Notes under the pieces: generated by a model
Seen by the model: only the letters and a program-made list of their open reading frames with translations
Told to the model about the DNA's origin: nothing
Database searches by the model: none
Made by a program: the position numbers and the translations under genes
In this document: positions 34,514-46,500 of the stretch, piece after piece
Layout: every line of letters starts with the position of its first letter
Numbering within the stretch: the stretch's first letter is position 1
Source of the DNA: Dokdonia sp. Dokd-P16
GTDB taxonomy: Bacteria > Bacteroidota > Bacteroidia > Flavobacteriales > Flavobacteriaceae
DNA length: 64,000 nt
Reading direction: 5' to 3'
NCBI RefSeq assembly: GCF_003095655.1
Contig: NZ_CP029151.1
Coordinates: 1,053,001 to 1,117,000, forward strand

Positions 34514-36463
34514 TTAGTTACTAATCACTATAAACTCTGAACGTCTATTAAGTTGATGCTCTTCTTCTGAACACTTAACTCCATTAGAACATGTATTTAC
34601 TGGTTGCTTTTCTCCATATCCCTGTCCGGTGATTCTAGAAGAGCTTATGCCTTGTTCAATAATATATGCCACTGTCGATTTTGCACGCTTATCTGACAAG
34701 CTTAGGTTATAAGAATCCTTACCTCTACTGTCCGTATGAGATCTCGCATCTAAAACCATGGTAGGATACTCACGCATCACTGCTATAACTTTTTCTAATT
34801 CTAGCGCAGCGTCTGGACGAATATTAAAACGATCAAAATCGAAATAGATTGGATTAAGTTCCAAAACCTTTGCAAGATCATCACCTACATTGATTGGTTT
34901 TTGGAGAAGGCTCAACACTAAGTCGTTTGTAAGTGTCCCAGTTACATCTGGAGTTGTAGTTATAGCCTCTGCAGTACTATATTCTTCTTTTGAAGCACGT
35001 ATAACATACTGCGTAACACATGTTGCCTCAAATGCATAAGCTCCTGCAGCTGTTGCTTGAACCGCCTCAATTACCGTACCTTCACTATCTATAAGCTGCA
35101 CTGTTGCTTCTGGAATAGGGTTGCCGCTATCTTTATCTGTAACCACACCAACTAGTTTAATATCACAAGGTATTTCTTCTTTCAAGAACCTGTAAATATC
35201 ATCACTTCCCATACCGCGCTTACGGTTTGAAGCAAAGTAACCTACTTGCGTATCCTCATTTAATATAAAAGTAAAGTCATCAAAAGAACTATTAATAGGC
35301 TCACCTATATTGCTAATAACTTCTTTTTCACTACTATTTGTTCTAGGTGTTGTTGCAAATACATCAAGACCTCCAAAACCTGGATGGCCGTCTGATCCAA
35401 AGTACAATACTCCCTTTGAGCTCATGAATGGAAAAGTCTCTCTTCCCTCTGTATTTATAGGTCTTCCTAAGTTTATAGGTGTTCCTACAGAATCTGTTTC
35501 ATTTACTGTTGCAACCCATATATCCGAAAGTCCTACAGTTCCAGGCATGTCTGATGCAAAATATAGTTTACTATCATCTGCATTTAGCGTAGGGTGTGCT
35601 GTAGAGTACTCGTCACTGTTAAATGGCATCTCTACAGGTGTAGACCATTTTCCATTTGCTTTTTTAGACTTATAAATTTTAAGCTTATTTGTTCCATTCT
35701 TTGATTTACGGTAATTTCCTTTATTGAAATTATTTCTAGTAAAATATACCGTGTTACCGTCTTTTGTAAATGCTGTAGTACTCTCGTGAAATTTTGAATT
35801 TAGTTCTCTACTAAACGCTTTAGGCTTAGTGTAAGATCCTGAACTTGATCCAACTTTAGACTCATATAGGTCTAAGAACGGTTCATTATTCCATTTGTGA
35901 ATTTTCTTTGTTGCGCCACCAGTATCACGTGATGATGCAAATATGAGTTTTCCTTCATATTCTGTAGGAGCAAAATCTGAGTATCTAGAATTAATACTAC
36001 GTATATCTTCTATGGTATACTTACTTTTTTTATAATCGATATTGCTAAGATAGTTAGGCTCTTCTGTAAAAAGCTCTGCTCTTAAATCATCACTATTAAC
36101 CTCATTAAACTTAGCCATCATCTCATCTGCACGGTCATAGCTTTTAAGGGCACGTAGTGTTTGAGCAAAACGAAAATAGTATTCTGGTTTTATCTCCTCT
36201 GCATAGTTGCTTACCAGCTTATTGTACCATACTTCGGCTTCGACGTACTTTGCATTGAAATAATAACTATCTGCTATCTTTTGAAAAAGATCGGCAGATT
36301 TATATCCTTTCTCTGCAACCTCTAGGTAAATTTTTCTAGCATCTACAAAGGCATATTGATCAAACTTTTTATCTGCTTTATCAATTTTTCCTTCTTGAGC
36401 ATTTACTGTAAGAACTCCTAGGAATAGGAGGCTAAGGCAAAAACAAATTATATTTTTCATCAT
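34514..36463 (-). CDS. OmpA-family protein with TPR, PD40 propeller and carboxypeptidase-regulatory domains
   Basis: A 649-residue outer-membrane-associated protein. Order of domains: signal peptide (to about residue 22), TPR-like helices (25-130), PD40/WD40-like strands (about 160-420, with repeats such as TVYFTRNNFNKG, LYFASDMPGTVGLSDIW and VLYFGSDGHPGFGGLDVF), a carboxypeptidase regulatory-like beta domain (about 433-520), and a C-terminal OmpA peptidoglycan-binding domain (IYFDFDRFNIRPDA, RSHTDSRGKDSYNLSLSDKRA, LNRRSEFIV). This layout is typical of genes downstream of PorP/SprF in Flavobacteriia, where they support type IX secretion of large adhesins. It is the last gene of the adhesin locus. 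Confidence 0.92.
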   Translation of the reverse strand: MMKNIICFCLSLLFLGVLTVNAQEGKIDKADKKFDQYAFVDARKIYLEVAEKGYKSADLFQKIADSYYFNAKYVEAEVWYNKLVSNYAEEIKPEYYFRFAQTLRALKSYDRADEMMAKFNEVNSDDLRAELFTEEPNYLSNIDYKKSKYTIEDIRSINSRYSDFAPTEYEGKLIFASSRDTGGATKKIHKWNNEPFLDLYESKVGSSSGSYTKPKAFSRELNSKFHESTTAFTKDGNTVYFTRNNFNKGNYRKSKNGTNKLKIYKSKKANGKWSTPVEMPFNSDEYSTAHPTLNADDSKLYFASDMPGTVGLSDIWVATVNETDSVGTPINLGRPINTEGRETFPFMSSKGVLYFGSDGHPGFGGLDVFATTPRTNSSEKEVISNIGEPINSSFDDFTFILNEDTQVGYFASNRKRGMGSDDIYRFLKEEIPCDIKLVGVVTDKDSGNPIPEATVQLIDSEGTVIEAVQATAAGAYAFEATCVTQYVIRASKEEYSTAEAITTTPDVTGTLTNDLVLSLLQKPINVGDDLAKVLELNPIYFDFDRFNIRPDAALELEKVIAVMREYPTMVLDARSHTDSRGKDSYNLSLSDKRAKSTVAYIIEQGISSSRITGQGYGEKQPVNTCSNGVKCSEEEHQLNRRSEFIVISN

Positions 36464-36498
36464 GTAATCAAATTAAATATACTGCTAGAGTATACGTA

Positions 36499-37446
36499 TT
36501 AAAAGAATCTAGGGGTAAGCATTCTATCATACTCATTAAAGAGTTCAAAACGAAGAAAAACTTCGAAACTTCCATCATTGTAAACAGTTTCTCCAAGGTC
36601 TGTACTCTCACGATCATAAGCAAGACCGATAAGCATACTATCTGACACTTGAAAACCTACAAGACCACTTAAAGCTGCGCTCCATCTATAAGCTGCTCCT
36701 AAGTGTAACTTTTCCATTACTAGAAAATTTGCTGTAAGATCAACCTGCAATGGCGCACCTGCAACTAATTTTACGAGCGTACTAGGCTTAAATTTAAGCT
36801 GATCGTTTATATCAAAAGTATAGCCCATTATTCCATAATAGTTAATACGCTCTTCTGCAATAAAGCTAGCGGAATTACTATTATTACTTTCATCAAAATG
36901 CTCGGTTTGAATTAGATTAGGCGCACTCAATCCCGCATAAAATCTATCCGTATGGTAATATAATCCAGCACCAATTATGGGAGAAATTTTATTATCTATA
37001 TTTTGAGAAAATCTAGGATCTGTAACATCAAACAATGTCAATTTAGAAAAGTCTACATCTAAAACATGACCTCCTGCCTTTAATCCAAAACTTAATTTTC
37101 CTGAATTTGAAGTATTTATCGTGTAGCTAAAGTCTGCACCAATATACGTTTCTTGAGCTGGTCCTAGTGCATCATTTACTATAGATAATCCTAACCCTAC
37201 TTTACCTTCACCTATAGGTGAGTGAATACTTAAACTTTGGGTTCTAGGAGCGCCTTCAAGACCTACCCACTGACTTCTATGAAGTCCAACAATACTCGTA
37301 ACACCTCTATTTCCAGCATAAGCTGGATTTATAGCAACTGTATTGTACATATACTGAGTATACTGCGGGTCTTGTTGTGCAGTTAGCGTAAATGTACTTA
37401 GTACTAGTATTGCTAAGAAAGCAACTGTTAATATTATATTTTTCAT
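36499..37446 (-). CDS. PorP/SprF-family type IX secretion membrane protein
   Basis: A 315-residue outer-membrane beta-barrel protein of the PorP/SprF family. After the signal peptide it has QQDPQYTQYMYNTVAINPAYAG and GLHRSQWVGLEGAPRTQSLSIHSPI, the family's most conserved opening. In Flavobacterium the SprF protein is needed to export the giant adhesin SprB encoded beside it. The same pairing here (adhesin, then this gene) argues that it serves the 5,559-residue protein. A strong hairpin lies between the two genes. Confidence 0.93.
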   Translation of the reverse strand: MKNIILTVAFLAILVLSTFTLTAQQDPQYTQYMYNTVAINPAYAGNRGVTSIVGLHRSQWVGLEGAPRTQSLSIHSPIGEGKVGLGLSIVNDALGPAQETYIGADFSYTINTSNSGKLSFGLKAGGHVLDVDFSKLTLFDVTDPRFSQNIDNKISPIIGAGLYYHTDRFYAGLSAPNLIQTEHFDESNNSNSASFIAEERINYYGIMGYTFDINDQLKFKPSTLVKLVAGAPLQVDLTANFLVMEKLHLGAAYRWSAALSGLVGFQVSDSMLIGLAYDRESTDLGETVYNDGSFEVFLRFELFNEYDRMLTPRFF

Positions 37447-37460
37447 ATATACATCTAATA

Positions 37461-37493
37461 AAATCGTTGAGTGCGTAGCGCACTCAACGATTT
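37461..37493 (-). terminator. 15-bp perfect hairpin between adhesin and PorP/SprF genes
   Basis: AAATCGTTGAGTGCG pairs perfectly with its complement around a 3-nt loop. On the transcribed strand it is followed by TATTAGATG rather than a long T-run, but the stem's own end supplies TTTT. It starts 8 bp after the adhesin stop codon. It could end most adhesin transcripts and let a fraction continue into the PorP/SprF gene, or it could protect a processed mRNA 3' end. Confidence 0.6.
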
Positions 37494-37501
37494 AAAATTA
37501 T

Positions 37502-40500
37502 TTATCTAGTTAAGTATAGATATCCAGAATTATTGATAGTCTCTCCTACTGAATTTACGTATTCTAATATCCAGTAATACGTTCCTACAGGTAAGAATTT
37601 ATCTTGAGATATCGTAGTTCTACCCTCTGATAATCCTATGAAAGCTTTACCATCAGACCCATACCCTTCTGCATTATATACTTCTACACCCCATCTATTA
37701 AAGATTCTTAATCTATTTTCTGGGAAGTTTTCTATTCCTTGAATCCTAAATGAATCGTTACGCCCATCTCCGTTCATTGAGATACCATTGTTAAAGATAA
37801 GACCAGAACTTTGGCTTAGTACAGTAACTGTAGGATCATCATCACCAGTTGTGTCTGTTACATCATCAGATATATCTGAGATTTCTAGACCATTATTAGT
37901 CAATCCTATCGCTAGTGCAGTATTTACAACCTCACCATTAGTAACATCCTGTTGAGTAATAATGTATACCGCTGTAAATGTAACTGATTCACCTGGAAGT
38001 AAACTTACTGCATCACCTATCACTTCTACCATCTCATCTGTAACTATAACGTCATTTAATATCACGTTACCAGTATTTATAACATCAAAGGTATAAAGAA
38101 TCTGATCACCTGCGTTTGCAAACCCATCTTGATTAAAATCTTGGAAAACTCCATTCTTAGTAATCATGATATCCGGAGACTGATCTAAGATAGTCACTGT
38201 AGGATCTTCAAAATCTCCATCACCATCAACATCTACGTTTGTTGTATCAGTTGGATCATCAGATTGATCTGTAATTGTATTACCCGCCTGATCAGTTCCT
38301 TCTGCAGTCGCAACGTTTACAACTCCTCCAGCTTCTATATCATCTTGAGTGATTGTATATGTTCCAGTAAATGTAGCACTCTCACTTATTGCTAATACCG
38401 CAACTGGACCTTCATTGATAATTATTAATGGATCTACAACGATAACATTAGTAAGGTCTTCGTTTCCATTATTTGTAACTGTTAAAGTATAAGTGATAGT
38501 ATCACCAGCATCAACTACATCATTGCCATTTGAATCATTTACAATGCCCACTTTAACAAGATCTAGATTAGGTGTTGTAACTGGAGCGTCGTTATCTGTA
38601 ATTGTTACTGTTCCACTTGGATCTGTATTATCAGTGTTACCACTTGTTACTGTACCATCTACTGTGAATGTCTCATCTTCCTCATCAAGCATATCATCCG
38701 TAATTGGAATCACAACTTCACCAGTAGTCTCTCCAGCAGGAATTGTTACTGTTACAATAGTCTCAGTATAATCATCCTCACCAGCAGTACCCGTTGTAGT
38801 TACAATCTCGATAACAGTATCCTCATCACTTGGGTTACTCAACGTTACAGGAATTGTTACCGTCCCAGCTCCTTCATCTACCACTACATCTTCGATAGTC
38901 ACCGTTGGCGCACCATCGTTATCTGTAATAGTAACTGTTCCACTAGGGTCTGTATTGGCAGTGTTACCACTTGTTACTGTTCCATCTACTGTGAATGTCT
39001 CATCTTCCTCATCAAGCATATCATCCGTAATTGGAATCACAACTTCACCAGTAGTCTCTCCAGCAGGAATTGTTACCGTTACAATAGTCTCTTCAAAATC
39101 ATCCTCACCAGCAGTACCAGTCGTAGTTACAATCTCGATAACAGTATCCTCATCACTTGGGTTACTCAACGTTACAGGAATTGTTACCGTACCAGCATCT
39201 TCGTTTACTACTACATCTTCGATTGTTACTGTTGGAGCATCGTCGTTATCTACAATAGTTACCGTTCCACTTGGGTCTGTATTATCAGTGTTACCACTTG
39301 TTACTGTACCATCTACCGTGAAAATCTCATCTTCCTCGTCAAGCATATCATCCGTAATTGGAATCACAACTTCACCAGTAGTCTCTCCAGCAGGAATTGT
39401 TACTGTTACAATAGTCTCAGTATAATCATCCTCGCCAGCAGTACCCGTCGTCGTTACAATCTCGATAACAGTATCCTCATCACTTGGGTTACTCAACGTT
39501 ACAGGAATTGTTACCGTTCCAGCATCTTCATCTACCACTACATCTTCAATAGTTACCGTTGGTGCACCATCGTTATCTGTAATTGTTACATCTCCACTTG
39601 GATCTGTATTGGCAGTGTTACCACTTGTTACTGTTCCATCTACTGTGAATGTCTCATCTTCCTCATCAAGCATATCATCCGTAATTGGAATCACAACTTC
39701 ACCAGTAGTCTCTCCAGCAGGAATCGTTACCGTTACAATAGTCTCAGTATAATCATCCTCGCCAGCAGTACCAGTCGTAGTTACAATCTCGATAACAGTA
39801 TCCTCATCACTTGGGTTACTCAACGTTACAGGAATTGTTACCGTTCCAGCTCCTTCATCTACAATTACATCTTCAATAGTTACCGTTGGTGCACCATCGT
39901 TATCTGTAATAGTTACCGTTCCGCTAGGATCTGTATTATCAGTATTACCACTTGTTACTGTTCCATCTACTGTAAAAATCTCATCATCCTCATCTAATGT
40001 ATCATCAGTGATTGGAATTACAACCTCACCAGTAGTCTCTCCAGCAGGAATCGTTACCGTTACAATAGTCTCTATGTAATCATCATCTCCAGCAGTACCA
40101 GTCGTCGTTACAATCTCGATAACAGTATCCTCATCACTTGGGTTACTTAATGTTACAGGAATTGTTACTGTTCCAGCTCCTTCATCTACAATTACATCTT
40201 CAATAGTTACCGTTGGTGCACCATCGTTATCTGTAATTGTTACATCTCCACTTGGATCTGTATTGGCAGTGTTACCACTTGTTACTGTTCCATCTACTGT
40301 GAAAATCTCATCTTCCTCGTCAAGCATATCATCCGTAATTGGAATCACAACTTCACCAGTAGTCTCTCCAGCAGGAATTGTTACTGTTACAATAGTCTCA
40401 GTATAATCATCCTCGCCAGCAGTACCCGTCGTCGTTACAATCTCGATAACAGTATCCTCATCACTTGGGTTACTCAACGTTACAGGAATTGTTACTGTAC

Positions 40501-43500
40501 CAGCATCTTCGTTTACTACTACATCTTCGATTGTTACTGTTGGAGCATCGTCGTTATCTACAATAGTTACCGTTCCACTTGGATCTGTATTATCAGTGTT
40601 ACCACTTGTTACCGTACCATCTACTGTGAAAATCTCATCTTCTTCATCGGTAGTATCCTCTGTAATTGGAACAACTACTTCTCCTTCAGTCTCTCCAGCA
40701 GGAATTGTTACCGTTACAATAGTCTCTTCAAAATCATCCTCACCAGCAGTACCAGTCGTAGTTACAATGTCAATCACTGTATCCTCATCACTTGGGTTAC
40801 TCAACGTTACAGGAACTGTTACTGTACCAGCATCTTCGTTTACTACTACATCTCCGATAGTCACTGTTGGTGCACCATCGTTATCTGTAATTGTTACTGT
40901 TCCGCTTGGATCTGTATTATCAGTGTTACCACTTGTTACTGTTCCATCTACTGTGAAAATCTCATCTTCCTCATCTGTCGTGTCTTCTGTAATTGGAACA
41001 ACTACTTCTCCTTCAGTCTCTCCAGCAGGAATTGTTACCGTTACAATAGTCTCTTCAAAATCATCCTCACCAGCAGTACCAGTCGTAGTTACAATGTCAA
41101 TCACTGTATCCTCATCACTTGGGTTACTCAACGTTACAGGAACTGTTACTGTACCAGCATCTTCGTTTACTACTACATCTTCGATTGTTACTGTTGGAGC
41201 ATCGTCGTTATCAGTAATTGTTACATCTCCGCTTGGATCTGTATTGGCAGTGTTACCACTTGTTACCGTACCATCTACTGTGAAAATCTCATCTTCTTCA
41301 TCGGTAGTATCCTCTGTAATTGGAACAACTACTTCTCCTTCTGTTTCTCCAGCAGGAATTGTTACTGTTACAATAGTCTCAGTATAATCATCCTCACCAG
41401 CTGTACCAGTCGTAGTTACAATGTCAATCACTGTATCCTCATCACTTGGGTTACTTAAGGTTACAGGAACTGTTGCTGTACCAGCGTCTTCATTAACTAC
41501 TACATCTTCGATTGTTACTGTTGGAGCATCGTCGTTATCTACAATAGTTACCGTTCCACTTGGATCTGTATTATCAGTGTTACCACTTGTTACTGTTCCA
41601 TCTACTGTGAAAATCTCATCTTCTTCATCGGTAGTATCCTCTGTAATTGGAACAACTACTTCTCCTTCAGTCTCTCCAGCAGGGATTGTTACCGTTACAA
41701 TAGTCTCTTCAAAATCATCCTCACCAGCTGTACCAGTCGTAGTTACAATGTCAATCACTGTATCCTCATCACTTGGGTTACTTAAGGTTACAGGAACTGT
41801 TACTATACCAGCATCTTCGTTAACTACTACATCTTCGATAGTTACTGTTGGTGCATCATCGTTATCTGTAATTGTTACTGTTCCGCTTGGATCTGTATTA
41901 TCAGTGTTACCACTTGTTACTGTTCCATCTACTGTGAAAATCTCATCTTCTTCATCGGTAGTATCCTCTGTAATTGGAACAACTACTTCTCCTTCTGTTT
42001 CTCCTGCAGGAATTGTTACCGTTACAATAGTCTCTTCAAAATCATCCTCGCCAGCTGTACCCGTTGTAGTTACAATATCAATCACTGTATCCTCATCACT
42101 TGGATTACTCAACATTACAGGAACTGTTACTATACCAGCATCTTCGTTAACTACTACATCTTCGATAGTTACTGTTGGTGCATCATCGTTATCTGTAATT
42201 GTTACTGTTCCGCTTGGATCTGTATTATCAGTGTTACCACTTGTTACTGTTCCATCTACTGTGAAAATCTCATCTTCTTCATCGGTAGTATCCTCTGTAA
42301 TTGGAACAATTACTTCTCCTTCTGTTTCTCCAGCAGGGATTGTTACCGTTACAATAGTCTCTTCAAAATCATCCTCACCAGCTGTACCCGTTGTAGTTAC
42401 AATGTCAATCACTGTATCCTCATCACTTGGATTACTTAAGGTTACAGGAACTGTTACCGTTCCAGCATCTTCATTTACTACTACATCTTCGATTGTTACT
42501 GTTGGAGCATCGTCGTTATCAGTAATTGTTACATCTCCGCTTGGGTCTGTATTGGCAGTGTTACCACTTGTTACTGTTCCATCTACTGTGAAAATCTCAT
42601 CTTCTTCATCTGTCGTGTCTTCTGTAATTGGAACAACTACTTCTCCTTCTGTTTCTCCAGCAGGGATTGTTACCGTTACAATAGTCTCTTCAAAATCATC
42701 TTCTCCAGCAGTACCAGTCGTAGTTACAATCTCTATAACAGTATCCTCATCACTTGGGTTAGTTAAGGTTACAGGAACTGTTACCGTTCCAGCATCTTCA
42801 TTTACTACTACATCTTCGATAGTTACTGTTGGAGCATCGTCGTTATCTATAATAGTTACTGTTCCGCTTGGATCTGTATTGGCAGTGTTACCACTTGTTA
42901 CTGTTCCATCTACTGTGAAAATCTCATCTTCTTCATCGGTAGTATCCTCTGTAATTGGAACAATTACTTCTCCTTCAGTCTCTCCAGCAGGAATTGTTAC
43001 CGTTACAATAGTCTCTTCAAAATCATCCTCACCAGCAGTACCAGTCGTAGTTACAATGTCAATCACTGTATCCTCATCACTTGGGTTACTTAAGGTTACA
43101 GGAATTGTTACTGTACCAGCATCTTCGTTTACTACTACATCTTCGATTGTTACTGTTGGAGCATCGTCGTTATCTACAATAGTTACCGTTCCACTTGGAT
43201 CTGTATTATCAGTGTTACCACTTGTTACCGTACCATCTACTGTGAAAATCTCATCTTCTTCATCGGTAGTATCCTCTGTAATTGGAACAACTACTTCTCC
43301 TTCAGTCTCTCCAGCAGGAATTGTTACCGTTACAATAGTCTCTTCAAAATCATCCTCACCAGCAGTACCAGTCGTAGTTACAATGTCAATCACTGTATCC
43401 TCATCACTTGGGTTACTCAACGTTACAGGAACTGTTACTGTACCAGCATCTTCGTTTACTACTACATCTCCGATAGTCACTGTTGGTGCACCATCGTTAT

Positions 43501-46500
43501 CTGTAATTGTTACATCTCCACTTGGATCTGTATTGGCAGTGTTACCACTTGTTACTGTTCCATCTACTGTGAAAATCTCATCTTCTTCATCTGTAGTATC
43601 CTCTGTAATTGGAACAACTACTTCTCCTTCTGTTTCTCCAGCAGGAATTGTTACCGTTACAATAGTCTCTTCAAAATCATCCTCACCAGCAGTACCAGTC
43701 GTAGTTACAATGTCAATCACTGTATCCTCATCACTTGGGTTACTCAACGTTACAGGAACTGTTACTGTACCAGCATCTTCGTTTACTACTACATCTTCGA
43801 TTGTTACTGTTGGAGCATCGTCGTTATCAGTAATTGTTACATCTCCGCTTGGATCTGTATTGGCAGTGTTACCACTTGTTACCGTACCATCTACTGTGAA
43901 AATCTCATCTTCTTCATCGGTAGTATCCTCTGTAATTGGAACAACTACTTCTCCTTCTGTTTCTCCAGCAGGAATTGTTACTGTTACAATAGTCTCAGTA
44001 TAATCATCCTCACCAGCTGTACCAGTCGTAGTTACAATGTCAATCACTGTATCCTCATCACTTGGGTTACTTAAGGTTACAGGAACTGTTGCTGTACCAG
44101 CGTCTTCATTAACTACTACATCTTCAATTGTTACTGTTGGAGCATCGTCGTTATCTACAATAGTTACCGTTCCACTTGGATCTGTATTATCAGTGTTACC
44201 ACTTGTTACTGTTCCATCTACTGTGAAAATCTCATCTTCTTCATCGGTAGTATCCTCTGTAATTGGAACAACTACTTCTCCTTCAGTCTCTCCAGCAGGG
44301 ATTGTTACCGTTACAATAGTCTCTTCAAAATCATCCTCACCAGCTGTACCAGTCGTAGTTACAATGTCAATCACTGTATCCTCATCACTTGGGTTACTTA
44401 AGGTTACAGGAACTGTTACTATACCAGCATCTTCGTTAACTACTACATCTTCGATAGTTACTGTTGGTGCATCATCGTTATCTGTAATTGTTACTGTTCC
44501 GCTTGGATCTGTATTGGCAGTGTTACCACTTGTTACTGTTCCATCTACTGTGAAAATCTCATCTTCTTCATCGGTAGTATCCTCTGTAATTGGAACAACT
44601 ACTTCTCCTTCTGTTTCTCCTGCAGGAATTGTTACCGTTACAATAGTCTCTTCAAAATCATCCTCGCCAGCTGTACCCGTTGTAGTTACAATATCAATCA
44701 CTGTATCCTCATCACTTGGATTACTCAACGTTACAGGAACTGTTACTATACCAGCATCTTCGTTAACTACTACATCTTCGATAGTTACTGTTGGTGCATC
44801 ATCGTTATCTGTAATTGTTACTGTTCCGCTTGGATCTGTATTATCAGTGTTACCACTTGTTACTGTTCCATCTACTGTGAAAATCTCATCTTCTTCATCG
44901 GTAGTATCCTCTGTAATTGGAACAATTACTTCTCCTTCTGTTTCTCCAGCAGGGATTGTTACCGTTACAATAGTCTCTTCAAAATCATCCTCACCAGCTG
45001 TACCCGTTGTAGTTACAATGTCAATCACTGTATCCTCATCACTTGGATTACTTAAGGTTACAGGAACTGTTACCGTTCCAGCATCTTCATTTACTACTAC
45101 ATCTTCGATTGTTACTGTTGGAGCATCGTCGTTATCAGTAATTGTTACATCTCCGCTTGGGTCTGTATTGGCAGTGTTACCACTTGTTACTGTTCCATCT
45201 ACTGTGAAAATCTCATCTTCTTCATCTGTCGTGTCTTCTGTAATTGGAACAACTACTTCTCCTTCTGTTTCTCCAGCAGGGATTGTTACCGTTACAATAG
45301 TCTCTTCAAAATCATCTTCTCCAGCAGTACCAGTCGTAGTTACAATCTCTATAACAGTATCCTCATCACTTGGGTTAGTTAAGGTTACAGGAACTGTTAC
45401 CGTTCCAGCATCTTCATTTACTACTACATCTTCGATAGTTACTGTTGGAGCATCGTCGTTATCTATAATAGTTACTGTTCCGCTTGGATCTGTATTATCA
45501 GTGTTACCACTTGTTACTGTTCCATCTACTGTGAAAATCTCATCTTCTTCATCGGTAGTATCCTCTGTAATTGGAACAACTACTTCTCCTTCTGTTTCTC
45601 CAGCAGGGATTGTTACCGTTACAATAGTCTCTTCAAAATCATCTTCTCCAGCAGTTCCAGTCGTAGTTACGATCTCTATAACAGTATCCTCATCACTTGG
45701 GTTAGTTAAAGTTACAGGAACTGTTACCGTTCCAGCATCTTCATTTACTACTACATCTTCGATAGTTACTGTTGGTGCATCATCGTTATCTGTAATCGTT
45801 CCTGTAGCAGCTACTCCACCAACAGTAAGATCATAAACTTCAGCTTCTTCATCAATTGCATCGTCAGTTGTTGGTACTGTTACTGTAAAATCAGTAACTC
45901 CAGCAGGAACTGTAATCGTACCATCACCATTTAATACAACACCGTTAGTGAATTCCGCATCCGTTGGTAGCGTGTAATCCTCATCCTCAGTACTATCATT
46001 TGAAATAACAAATGGATATACTTCAGCATCTGCGCTCTCTACAACTACTACATCGTGTACTAATGAAGTACCTTCTAATTCTTCTTCCGTTGATACCGAT
46101 ACTACACCAGCATCATCGTTATCTGTAATCGTTCCTGTAGCAGCTACTCCACCAACAGTAAGATCATAAACTTCAGCTTCTTCATCAATTGCATCGTCAG
46201 TTGTTGGTACTGTTACTGTAAAATCAGTAACTCCAGCAGGAACTGTAATCGTACCATCACCATTTAATACAACACCGTTAGTGAATTCCGCATCCGTTGG
46301 TAGCGTGTAATCCTCATCCTCAGTACTATCATTTGAAATAACAAATGGATATACTTCAGCATCTGCGCTCTCTACAACTACTACATCGTGTACTAATGAA
46401 GTACCTTCTAATTCTTCTTCCGTTGATACCGATACTACACCAGCATCATCGTTATCTGTAATCGTTCCTGTAGCAGCTACTCCACCAACAGTAAGATCAT

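Larger units (their letters stand above)
38587..45780 (-). repeat. Tandem array B: 22 units of 327 bp (109 aa)
   Basis: The conserved segment encoding DND recurs exactly every 327 bp from 38587 to 45781 (22 intervals). Each unit encodes a Calx-beta-like domain (VTIEDVVVNEDAGTVTVPV, IVTTTGTAGEDD, VTIPAGETEGEVVVPI). Units near the C-terminal end (38.6-40.5 kb) differ in using TGEVVIPITDDMLDEED; the rest use EGEVVVPITEDTTDEED. A higher-order duplication is embedded. Confidence 0.95.

Noticed and set aside
38493-45836. Long open frames on the plus strand across the adhesin arrays (up to 860 codons)
   Set aside because: They are antisense shadows: the repeat units' codon make-up lacks stops on the other strand. 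They have no start signal, and the Ser/Val/Thr-rich repeats are not a known protein.
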